The position numbers and the translations under genes were made by a program. Shown here in pieces: positions 1 to 5,531 of a stretch of DNA of 6,619 nt (position 1 is the first letter of the stretch; every line of letters starts with the position of its first letter). The notes under the pieces were generated by a model. It worked only from the letters and a program-made list of their open reading frames with translations. It was not told the origin of the DNA and made no database searches. Origin of the DNA: Anaerolineales bacterium. GTDB lineage: Bacteria > Chloroflexota > Anaerolineae > B4-G1 > DUEL01. The stretch is from contig DQUX01000266.1 in assembly GCA_015662065.1 (NCBI GenBank), positions 1-6,619 on the forward strand. Direction: 5' to 3'.

Positions 1-653
1 CGCTGGGGGGTGGGTTTCCCCGCCCGGACGGCGGGGGGCAACCGGGCCGGGCGGCGCTGGAACTGTAGCCGTTGGACCAGGGCGGTCAGGCCGCGTACCA
101 TATCGGCCGGGGAGAGGTCGGAGGTGAAGAAGATCCCCAGGAGCCAGAGCATCAGGAGCACCAGTGCAGCCCCGACCCCACCCAGGCCCCGCACCAGGAG
201 CGTACCCAGCCCCGCTCCCACGTGGCCGCCGCCGTAACCTGCATCGGCCGCCGCCCTGGGGTCCAGCCCGGTCCCCCAGACCACCGGGAAGTGGATGGTG
301 ATGAGGAAGGCCACGAAGAGGAACAGGACTCCCGCCACCTGCTCCGGGCGGGGGCGGGGGATGCGGTCGCCGAAGCGGCGCAGGACCAGGTAGAGCCCCG
401 CCGCGCCGACGAAGAAGGGGACGGCGTAGACCCCCCAGCCGAAGGCCCGGCTCAGGAGGGCCACCCACGGCCCTAGGAGCGCCCCTCGCTGGACCGAGAG
501 GAGCGCCAGGAGGGTGAGGGTGGCGACGCCCAGCAGGGCATAGCCCAGGATGTCCAGTTGGACATCCAGGCTGAGTTGGATCCGGGGCGCGCGCCGCTGT
601 CTGCGCCTGCGGCCGCTCTTCTTTTTCTTACCGCGTGAACTGCGACCTGTCAT
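1..653 (-). CDS. ftsK: DNA translocase FtsK/SpoIIIE, N-terminal membrane domain (partial, runs off left edge)
   Basis: The reading frame is open from an ATG at 653 to the window edge (217 residues). Residues 1-24 are very basic (KKKK at 9-12, RRRR at 15-18), followed by four hydrophobic stretches at about 35-53, 75-91, 106-126 and 145-176. The third and fourth are separated by the glycine-rich GYGGGHVGAGLG (139-150), as in the FtsK 4TM domain. A basic, proline-rich linker begins at about 195. By family knowledge, FtsK anchors at the division septum and its C-terminal RecA-like motor, here outside the window, pumps DNA during chromosome segregation. An in-frame GTG directly precedes the ATG (656-654), so the start could be one codon earlier. 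The AAGGAGG at 679-673 is 16-19 nt upstream, which is long. The gene has its own promoter just after lpd. FtsK identity rests on topology and the Gly motif because no motor motif is visible; a rhomboid-like or other four-helix protein is less likely. Confidence 0.85.
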   Translation of the reverse strand, partial: MTGRSSRGKKKKSGRRRRQRRAPRIQLSLDVQLDILGYALLGVATLTLLALLSVQRGALLGPWVALLSRAFGWGVYAVPFFVGAAGLYLVLRRFGDRIPRPRPEQVAGVLFLFVAFLITIHFPVVWGTGLDPRAAADAGYGGGHVGAGLGTLLVRGLGGVGAALVLLMLWLLGIFFTSDLSPADMVRGLTALVQRLQFQRRPARLPPAVRAGKPTPQ

Positions 654-671
654 CACCCATAGACTACCACT

Positions 672-684
672 CCCTCCTTGAGGG
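672..684 (-). promoter_or_regulatory. Shine-Dalgarno of ftsK inside a small hairpin
   Basis: On the minus strand the leader reads CCCTC-AAG-GAGGG, a 5-bp perfect stem with a 3-nt loop that contains the AAGGAGG ribosome binding site (679-673). The spacing is 19 nt to the ATG at 653, 16 nt to the GTG at 656, and 12 nt to an out-of-frame ATG at 660. That ATG opens a 10-codon frame ending in TAA that overlaps the ftsK start. The hairpin and the spacing suggest weak or controlled initiation, but this is inference. Confidence 0.35.
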
Positions 685-722
685 CCCAATGATAGACGAG
701 GAAGGGACGATGGCCAGTTTTC

Positions 723-731
723 ATTATAACA
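723..731 (-). promoter_or_regulatory. Extended -10 promoter for ftsK
   Basis: The minus strand reads TGTTATAAT, a perfect TATAAT hexamer (728-723) preceded by the TGn extension (731-729). It lies about 22 bp beyond the lpd stop codon and about 70 bp before the ftsK start, and the surrounding DNA is locally AT-rich in a GC-rich window. There is no good -35 at 17 bp (the best, CTGACG at 757-752, is 23 bp away), which is normal for extended -10 promoters. The predicted transcript starts near 716. Confidence 0.6.
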
Positions 732-753
732 CACCTCCCGCTCCGCTGCCACG

Positions 754-2172
754 TCAGATGTGGATCGGCCGGCCGAACACTGCGTGGGCGGCCTCGGCCA
801 GCACCTCGCCGAGGGTGGGATGGGCGTGGACGGCGCGGGCGACCGCCTCGGGGGAGAGGCCCGCGGTGCGGGCCAGCACCAGCTCCGGCAGGAGCTCTGT
901 CACCTCCGGGCCGACCAGGTGAGCGCCCAGGAGCCGCCCTGTGGCCCCATCGGCGACCAGCTTGGCGAACCCCCTGTTCTCCCCCAACGCCAGCGCCTTG
1001 CCGTTGGGGAGGAACGGGAACCTGCCCACCCGCACGGCGTACCCCTGCTCCCGCGCTTGGGCCTCGGTGAGGCCGAAGCTGGCCACCTGGGGCTGGCAGT
1101 AGGTGCAGCGGGGGATCGCGTCGTAGTCCAGGGGCTCCGGGTCCAACCCGGCGATCGCCTCGGCGGCGATGATCCCCTGGGCGGAGGCCACGTGGGCCAG
1201 GGGGAGCTTGCCGGTCACGTCGCCGATAGCGTAGATGGAGGGCGCGGTCGTGCGCATCCGCTCATCCACCACCACCCCCCCCGGGTCCAGCTCCACGCCG
1301 GCCTCCTCCAGCCCCAGGCCCTCGCTGTTGGGCCGCACGCCAATGGCGATGAGGGCCTTCTCCGCCTCCAGGCTCTCCTCTTTCCCTCCATCCTTTCGTA
1401 CCCGCACCCGCACCCCGTCGGCGGTGGGGTCGATCCCCTCGACGCGGGTGGCGATCAGTGCGCGGACCTTGCGCCGCCGGAAGGCTCGCTCGATCTCCGT
1501 GCTCACCTCCTCATCCTCCAGGGGCAGGAGGTGGGGCAACATCTCGACGACGGTCACCGCCGCCCCGTAGGCCCGCCAGAGGTGGGCGAATTCCATCCCA
1601 ATGGGGCCCGCGCCGACCACTACCACCGAACCGGGTCGCTCCTGTAGCGCCAATGCGTGGCGGGCGGTGATCACCCGCTCCCCGTCCACCTCTACCCCCG
1701 GGATCGCGCGCGCCCGCGCGCCGGTGGCGACGATGATGTGGTCGGCTTGGAGATGGAGGGGCGACCACGGAGGGTCGCCCCTCCTGTCGTTGTTCGGGGC
1801 CACTTCTACAATCCCAGGTCCGGCGATGCGGCCGGTGCCCTCTATCACCTGGACCCCGTTCTTGCGCATCAGCGCGGCCACTCCCTTGACCAACCGGTCG
1901 GCGACCTTGCGGCTCCGCCTCACGGCGGCTCCGTAGTCGGCCTGGAAGCCCTCCAGGGTGAAGCCGAAGGTCTTGCCCTGGGTCAGGAGCGCGATCACCT
2001 CGGCGTTACGCAGGAGAGCCTTGGTGGGGATACAGCCCCAGTTGAGGCAGACGCCCCCCAGGTGCTCTTTCTCCACCAAAGCGACTTTGAGGCCCAATTG
2101 GGCGGCGCGGATGGCGGCCACATAACCGCCCGGCCCGCCGCCGATGATCACGACGTCCTGTCTTCTGTCCAT
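754..2172 (-). CDS. lpdA: Dihydrolipoyl dehydrogenase (E3)
   Basis: This is a complete flavoprotein of 472 residues, the usual family length. It reoxidises dihydrolipoamide with NAD+ as the E3 subunit of 2-oxo acid dehydrogenase complexes or the glycine cleavage system, in the cytoplasm. The features run in order. The FAD dinucleotide fold is GGGPGGY (11-17). The redox disulfide is C42 and C47 in CLNWGCIPTK. The NAD-binding GAGPIG is at 187-192. The second FAD motif is AIGDVT (315-320). The dimerisation domain ends in HPTLGE with the catalytic His451 and Glu456. A start at ATG 2172 is supported by GAGGGGAGGGG just upstream. Residues about 129-141 are an unusual in-frame insert encoded by a perfect DNA palindrome, sitting between the FAD domain strands before the ADHIIVATG motif. 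No E1, E2 or lipoyl protein gene is nearby, so the complex served cannot be told. The 30-bp gap from the upstream gene suggests co-transcription. Confidence 0.96.
   Translation of the reverse strand: MDRRQDVVIIGGGPGGYVAAIRAAQLGLKVALVEKEHLGGVCLNWGCIPTKALLRNAEVIALLTQGKTFGFTLEGFQADYGAAVRRSRKVADRLVKGVAALMRKNGVQVIEGTGRIAGPGIVEVAPNNDRRGDPPWSPLHLQADHIIVATGARARAIPGVEVDGERVITARHALALQERPGSVVVVGAGPIGMEFAHLWRAYGAAVTVVEMLPHLLPLEDEEVSTEIERAFRRRKVRALIATRVEGIDPTADGVRVRVRKDGGKEESLEAEKALIAIGVRPNSEGLGLEEAGVELDPGGVVVDERMRTTAPSIYAIGDVTGKLPLAHVASAQGIIAAEAIAGLDPEPLDYDAIPRCTYCQPQVASFGLTEAQAREQGYAVRVGRFPFLPNGKALALGENRGFAKLVADGATGRLLGAHLVGPEVTELLPELVLARTAGLSPEAVARAVHAHPTLGEVLAEAAHAVFGRPIHI
1755..1784. repeat. Perfect 12-bp palindrome (REP-like) inside the lpd coding sequence
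   Basis: The plus strand has GGAGGGGCGACC (1755-1766), a 6-nt loop, then its exact reverse complement GGTCGCCCCTCC (1773-1784). It lies inside lpd and encodes residues 130-140 (RRGDPPWSPLH), a segment without a counterpart in the lipoamide dehydrogenases I recall. GC-rich palindromes of the GGGGCGACC...GGTCGCCCC type are, to my recollection, dispersed in intergenic regions of Chloroflexota and other bacteria. This looks like such an element that inserted in frame. The palindrome is directly seen; its repeat-family membership is inferred. Confidence 0.65.
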
Positions 2173-2202
2173 TGCCCCTCCCCTCAGCCGGATCGCCCGG
2201 GG

Positions 2203-2613
2203 CTACTCCAGCCCTGGCAGATCCACCCGCACTACCTCTCCGTGGACGTTGACCACCACCCGGAAGCCGGTCATCCAGAGCCAGAGCCGCAGGTCCTCGA
2301 TGTTGGGGGCCTCCTCCGGGAACTCCACGATCCGGTCCATGTTCTCCAGGTTCACCTCGATGGCCGCACGGGTGAAGGGGTCATCACTGCCCAGCATCTG
2401 CATCACCCCATCCACCACCGCGTCCTTCATCGCCAGAAGCCGCTCTTTGAGATGGGTCAGCACCTGTCGATCAACCTCCGCTGCCTCGACATGCCGCAGG
2501 AAGCCCGCGTCGGGGATGGCGTAGAAGGGCTCCCCGCCCACCTGAGTCGCCTGCACCGGCTCCCCTTCCTCATTGTAGACCAGACCGGCGAAGAGGGGCT
2601 CCCGCTGGCTCAT
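2203..2613 (-). CDS. Small hypothetical protein, conserved type
   Basis: This is a soluble, acidic protein of 136 residues with no signal peptide or membrane segment. It opens with a short beta-like part (LFAGLVYNEEGEPV, 7-20, then GEPFYAIPDAGFLRHV, 27-42). A helical middle follows (about 46-75 and 80-97), and the C-terminal part (LRLWLWMTGFRVVVNVHGEV, 108-127) looks like a helix followed by beta strands. I do not recognise a named domain; the layout resembles uncharacterised proteins I recall from Chloroflexota. The start at ATG 2613 is chosen because it overlaps the methyltransferase stop as ATGA and has GGGGAGGGG six bases upstream; a start at 2679 would overlap the methyltransferase much further. 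The overlap implies translational coupling with the methyltransferase, and lpd follows after 30 bp. The function is unknown. Confidence 0.8.
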   Translation of the reverse strand: MSQREPLFAGLVYNEEGEPVQATQVGGEPFYAIPDAGFLRHVEAAEVDRQVLTHLKERLLAMKDAVVDGVMQMLGSDDPFTRAAIEVNLENMDRIVEFPEEAPNIEDLRLWLWMTGFRVVVNVHGEVVRVDLPGLE

Positions 2614-3419
2614 CGGTCCCCTCCCCGGAAGTCGTAGATGCCGTTCTGGAAGGGAAAACGAGCCCCGCAGTCGGTGCAACGCAGCCGGTCCCCTTCATCC
2701 ACCAGCATCGTTGAGCCGCAGGCGGTGCAGCGGAAGAAGGTGCCCGGGGGGGATGAGGACTTGTCCGCCGGGGCGACGGCGCGGAGAAAGACGCTGGGGC
2801 TCAACTGCCACAACTCCCCCGTCGGCTGGCAGAGCCGGTCCAGCGCCACCAGCAGCCCCGGGGGCACCGCTCGCTTGAGGAAACCGACGCGGAAGTGGGA
2901 GACCGTCCGCACCCGCTCGATCCGCAGTCCCGTCTCCCCCAGGTGTTGGCGGATCCAGGCTGGGTGGAAATCGAAGTTCAGCTCTGCAAACTCCACCGGC
3001 TGAGGGTCGAAGGGGGACCAGGGCTGGCGGCGGAGGAGGTAGCGGAGGATGGCCTTGAGGTTCCGCTTGTTGGCGAACTCCAGGACGAGGGTGCCGGTGG
3101 GGGCCAGGATCCGGGAGAGGCCCTGCAGGGCCGCTGGCGCGTCGGCGGCGTGGTGGAGGGTGCGGACCATCACCACGGTGTCGAAGAGGCCGGAGACGAA
3201 GGGGAGGCGATAGAAGTCGCCCAGGGCGTAGACGTAGCGGGGCTGCCCGCCGGGGCCGGAATCCCCCAGCCGCTCTCGGGCCTGCACCAGTTGGGAATGG
3301 GCGTAATCCAGCAGGACCACCGTCTCGTAGCCCCCGTACAGGTCGGCCAGGCGGCCGAAGCCCGCGCCGACCTCCACCAGATGGCGGCCCGCGGGGGGCA
3401 GAAGGGTCCGCATCGCCAC
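2610..3419 (-). CDS. Class I SAM-dependent methyltransferase with C-terminal Trm112-like zinc ribbon
   Basis: There are 269 residues from the only usable in-frame start, GTG at 3419. EVGAGFG (16-22) is SAM motif I, LLDYA (36-40) carries the acidic residue that binds the SAM ribose, and GDFYRLPFVSGLFDTVVMVR (67-86) covers motifs II-III, followed by LHH (88-90). The C-terminus (230-269) has a four-cysteine ribbon, C231xxC234 and C248xxC251, followed by RFPFQNGIYDFR. This resembles Trm112-type or YbaR-like zinc ribbons of rRNA, tRNA and quinone methyltransferases. The substrate is unknown. The frame stays open upstream of 3419 and encodes YRTEFWGAGREYEDQVER directly before the GTG, which looks like genuine methyltransferase sequence. 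The true N-terminus therefore lies in the segment to 3528, separated by a one-base frame change (see that entry). The stop overlaps the next gene by 4 bp. The methyltransferase assignment is firm; the target is not. Confidence 0.88.
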   Translation of the reverse strand: MAMRTLLPPAGRHLVEVGAGFGRLADLYGGYETVVLLDYAHSQLVQARERLGDSGPGGQPRYVYALGDFYRLPFVSGLFDTVVMVRTLHHAADAPAALQGLSRILAPTGTLVLEFANKRNLKAILRYLLRRQPWSPFDPQPVEFAELNFDFHPAWIRQHLGETGLRIERVRTVSHFRVGFLKRAVPPGLLVALDRLCQPTGELWQLSPSVFLRAVAPADKSSSPPGTFFRCTACGSTMLVDEGDRLRCTDCGARFPFQNGIYDFRGGDR

Positions 3420-3528
3420 CCGCTCGACTTGGTCCTCGTATTCCCGCCCCGCGCCCCAGAACTCGGTCCGGTAGCGGGAGCCCTCGTAGTCGCAGATGGG
3501 GTGGGGGGGCCTCAGGGTGCACCTCCAT
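3420..3528 (-). other. Probable N-terminal segment of the methyltransferase, out of frame at a C7 run
   Basis: An ATG at 3528 starts MEVHPEA in one frame, while the methyltransferase frame resumes as HPICDYEGSRYRTEFW after a run of seven C on the minus strand (plus strand G7, 3503-3509). Removing one C joins them into a 36-residue extension that leads directly into residue 1 of the GTG-start protein, giving about 305 residues. Between the in-frame TGA upstream and 3419 the methyltransferase frame has no ATG, GTG or TTG, so as written it cannot start properly. The simplest reading is a homopolymer length error or a real one-base insertion. The ATG has no clear ribosome binding site. Confidence 0.6.
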
Positions 3529-3530
3529 AC

Positions 3531-3578
3531 AGGGAGACGCAGGGACGCGGCGATATACCGCCTCTCCGCATCCCCGTG
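3531..3578. repeat. Imperfect palindromic intergenic repeat
   Basis: The 52-bp gap between the membrane protein stop and the methyltransferase ATG is filled by a loosely self-complementary segment. The plus strand has AGGGAGACGCAGGGACGCGG, a centre GGCGATATACCGCC, then TCCGCATCCCCGTGTCCT. The arms match only with gaps and mismatches. The GGGACGCGG / CCCCGTGTCC style is that of dispersed repeats I recall from Chloroflexota genomes. Its family is inferred, and it could be an eroded copy. Confidence 0.3.
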
Positions 3579-3580
3579 TC

Positions 3581-4213
3581 CTATCTGAGGCGGATGCCGT
3601 CCGGTATGCTCTCAATGAGGACGCGCACCGGCGTGAAGACGTCCCGTAGCTGCTGCACCGCCGAGCTCAGCCCCGCTTCTCCCAGCCGGATGCGGACCGG
3701 GATCGCCATCTGGATGGGGACCGTCTGGCTCACCGGCACCGTCAGCCGCACCGGGATGGTCGTCCTCACCGGCACCACCATATCCATCCGCACCGGCATC
3801 TGCAACCCGGCCGGGAGGGAGAGAGAGACGGTGCCGTTGATCACCCCCCCGCCTCCGGGCAGGTTGAAACGGGCGGACAGGTTGTCCAGGGGCACCGGCT
3901 GGGTCAGCTCCACCACCGTCTCCTGATTGATGGGCAGGGCGAAATCCAGGTCCAGAGGTTGGTCCAGCGGCAGGTCGAAGCGGATGCCGATGGGTTCATC
4001 CACATCCACCGTTGTCTCAATGGTCGTATCCCCCAGCGCCTGGAAGGCCTGGTCCAGATCGGTCAGCAGTGGCTCCACCAGGCCGCTCTTCAGTTGTAGA
4101 AGGGGGCCGATGGCGACGATCAAGGCCAGCACCAGCACGCAGTTGACGATGAACGAGAAGATGATGGCGATGTTGGCGAACGCCCGCCAGGCTTTGCTCA
4201 GCCGTTGCTTCAT
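3581..4213 (-). CDS. Single-pass membrane protein with hexapeptide repeats, function unknown
   Basis: There are 210 residues from ATG 4213, chosen because AAAGGAGAG lies 7 bases upstream; a GTG at 4252 would add 13 residues without a better site. A short basic head (MKQRLSKAWR) precedes one hydrophobic segment at about 13-38, so the remainder is probably outside the membrane (N-in topology by the positive-inside rule). Residues 42-62 look helical, and 63-178 are rich in Val, Pro, Leu and short beta-like strands. Within this are five consecutive hexapeptides, VPVRTT, IPVRLT, VPVSQT, VPIQMA and IPVRIR (147-176), with a glycine run GGGG at 120-123. The C-terminus (181-210) is again mixed. I recognise no enzyme motif and no cysteine pair. 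The gene is first in the leftward set, with its own promoter at 4375-4402 and a roughly 155-nt leader containing a dispersed palindrome. A structural or scaffold role is only a guess. Confidence 0.82.
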   Translation of the reverse strand: MKQRLSKAWRAFANIAIIFSFIVNCVLVLALIVAIGPLLQLKSGLVEPLLTDLDQAFQALGDTTIETTVDVDEPIGIRFDLPLDQPLDLDFALPINQETVVELTQPVPLDNLSARFNLPGGGGVINGTVSLSLPAGLQMPVRMDMVVPVRTTIPVRLTVPVSQTVPIQMAIPVRIRLGEAGLSSAVQQLRDVFTPVRVLIESIPDGIRLR

Positions 4214-4260
4214 CACATCTCTCCTTTCGGCTTGTCGCGCGCGCAGTTTCACCTATTTTC

Positions 4261-4344
4261 ACCACGGAGACACAGAGGGCACAGAGTTTCACAGAGTTTT
4301 TCAAGCTTCTCGGTGTTTCTCCGCGCCCTCCGTGTCTCTGTGGT
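4261..4344. repeat. Dispersed-type inverted repeat (CACCACGGAGACACAGAG family)
   Basis: The left arm, ACCACGGAGACACAGAGGGC (4261-4280, continuing to 4284), matches the reverse complement of the right arm (4321-4344) at 20 of 24 positions. All four differences are G/A changes, and these would still allow G-U pairs on one RNA strand. The 36-nt centre contains cacagag direct repeats and an AAGCTT. Elements beginning CACCACGGAGACAC are, to my recollection, common multi-copy intergenic repeats in many bacterial genomes. Here it lies in the predicted leader of the membrane protein gene and would be transcribed as a long hairpin. Confidence 0.75.
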
Positions 4345-4374
4345 GGTGCGTAGCTCTTGCCGGTTACATGGGCA

Positions 4375-4402
4375 ATTATAGAGGATGGCAGGGGAAGCGC
4401 AA
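4375..4402 (-). promoter_or_regulatory. Sigma70-type promoter for the leftward gene set
   Basis: On the minus strand TTGCGC (4402-4397) is followed after 16 bp by a perfect TATAAT (4380-4375). The predicted transcript starts near 4368 and runs through the inverted repeat to the membrane protein ATG at 4213. The -10 is strong, while the -35 matches TTGACA in only three positions. Confidence 0.55.
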
Positions 4403-4408
4403 GCCGCC

Positions 4409-4437
4409 TTGTCCCTCCGTTCCTCCTGTGGTACACT
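4409..4437 (+). promoter_or_regulatory. Sigma70-type promoter for trpS
   Basis: TTGTCC (4409-4414) and TACACT (4432-4437) are separated by exactly 17 bp, and the -10 carries a TGG extension (4429-4431). Each hexamer matches consensus at four of six positions. The transcript would start near 4444, leaving a leader of about 55 nt with AAGGAGG at 4478-4484. The leader is too short for a T-box, and I see none. Confidence 0.55.
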
Positions 4438-4497
4438 AAAACGTGGAGCGTCGAATATATCTTGCTCACTTTCAGGTAAGGAGGCAGGCGGAACACT

Positions 4498-5493
4498 ATG
4501 GCTGCAAAGAAAGGCCGCGTTTTCTCCGGCGCCCGGCCCACCGGTCGCCAGCACCTGGGCAACTATCTGGGCGCCATCCGCAACTACGTCGCCCTGCAGG
4601 AAGCGTACGACTGCATCTACTGCATCGTGGATCTCCACGCCCTCACCACCCTCAAGGACACCGATCACCTCCGGGAGTGGACCTACGAGATGGCGCTGGA
4701 CTGGCTGGCGGCGGGGATAGAGCCGGACCGGGGCACCATCCTCTTTGTCCAATCCCACGTGCCCCAAGTGACGGAACTCCACACCATCCTCTCGATGGTC
4801 ACTCCCCTGGGCTGGCTGACCCGGCTGCCCACGTTTAAGGAGAAGGTGCGTCAGCATCCGGATAACGTCAACTACGGGCTGGTGGGCTATCCGGTGCTGA
4901 TGGCCGCCGACATCACCCTCTACAAGGCGAACACGGTCCCGGTGGGGGTGGACCAGGCCTCCCATCTGGAGTTCACCCGCGAGATCGTCCGCCGCTTCAA
5001 CCACCACTTCGGAGAGGTGCTGGTGGAGCCTCAGGCCCAGTACACCGATTTCCCCAAGGTCCTGGGGATTGACGGCCGGCGGAAGATGAGCAAGTCGCTG
5101 GATAACCACATCGAGATCGCTGCCTCGCCGGAGGAGATCGAGCGGCGGGTGATGCAGATGGTGACCGACCCGGCCCGCCGCTACCGCTCCGACCCCGGCC
5201 GCCCGGAGGTCTGCAACGTCTTCACCCTCCACCGCTTCTTCTCCCCCGACCAGGTGGCGCAGATTGAGGAGGACTGCCGAGCGGCGGAGATCGGCTGCGT
5301 GGAGTGCAAGCGGCTGTTCGCCCGGAACCTGGCCGACTACTTCGCCCCCTTCCGGCAGCGGCGGGCGGCACTGGCCGCCGACCCCGACCGGGTATGGGAG
5401 ATCTTGGCGGACGGGGCGCGGCGGGCCTCGGCTATCGCTTCGGAGGTGATCGCCGAGGTCAAGGAGGCGGTGGGGTTGCCGTCGGCGAGGTGA
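4498..5493 (+). CDS. trpS: Tryptophanyl-tRNA synthetase
   Basis: This is a complete class Ic aminoacyl-tRNA synthetase of 331 residues, the normal bacterial length. It activates tryptophan with ATP and charges tRNA-Trp in the cytoplasm. GARPTGRQHLGNYLG (11-25) holds the HIGH-type signature as HLGN. MAADITLY (135-142) contains the aspartate that contacts the tryptophan indole in the family. VPVGVDQASHLEFTREI (147-163) is the conserved segment after it, and RKMSKS (195-200) is the ATP loop. DPGRPEVCNVF (232-242) is also typical of the family. The ATG at 4498 has AAGGAGG at 4478-4484, a long 13-nt spacing, with a weaker GGCGG nearer. The stop TGA at 5491-5493 overlaps a possible GTG start of the next frame. 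The gene heads a probable trpS-lipoprotein-dtd operon. Confidence 0.97.
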   Translation: MAAKKGRVFSGARPTGRQHLGNYLGAIRNYVALQEAYDCIYCIVDLHALTTLKDTDHLREWTYEMALDWLAAGIEPDRGTILFVQSHVPQVTELHTILSMVTPLGWLTRLPTFKEKVRQHPDNVNYGLVGYPVLMAADITLYKANTVPVGVDQASHLEFTREIVRRFNHHFGEVLVEPQAQYTDFPKVLGIDGRRKMSKSLDNHIEIAASPEEIERRVMQMVTDPARRYRSDPGRPEVCNVFTLHRFFSPDQVAQIEEDCRAAEIGCVECKRLFARNLADYFAPFRQRRAALAADPDRVWEILADGARRASAIASEVIAEVKEAVGLPSAR

Positions 5494-5531
5494 GCGCCGA
5501 TGGACCATCGTTCTGGGCGGGGGGAGGGAAC

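Noticed and set aside
760..1647. Plus-strand open frame of 295 codons opposite lpd
   Set aside because: Antisense to lpd, which has all expected FAD, NAD and catalytic motifs; the composition is that of a shadow frame.
1657..2637. Plus-strand open frame of 326 codons spanning lpd and the small hypothetical gene
   Set aside because: It crosses two well-supported minus-strand genes and has a low-complexity His/Gly/Asp/Pro composition and no ribosome binding site.
2614..2679. Longer start for the small hypothetical protein at 2679
   Set aside because: It adds 22 basic residues read from the zinc-ribbon coding region in another frame. ATG 2613 has the ATGA overlap and a good ribosome site.
2695..3615. 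Minus-strand open frame of 306 codons overlapping the methyltransferase
   Set aside because: It is rich in Pro, Arg and Gly with no motif. Only its short MEVHPEA stretch near 3528 is of interest, as the displaced start of the methyltransferase; the rest is out of frame with the recognisable protein.
4438..4497. T-box or other riboswitch ahead of trpS
   Set aside because: The predicted leader is only about 55 nt and shows no specifier stem, T-box sequence or terminator.
5304..5531. Earlier start for the lipoprotein, inside trpS
   Set aside because: It would overlap trpS by about 190 bp and bury the signal peptide in the middle. GTG 5532 gives a proper lipobox and ribosome site.
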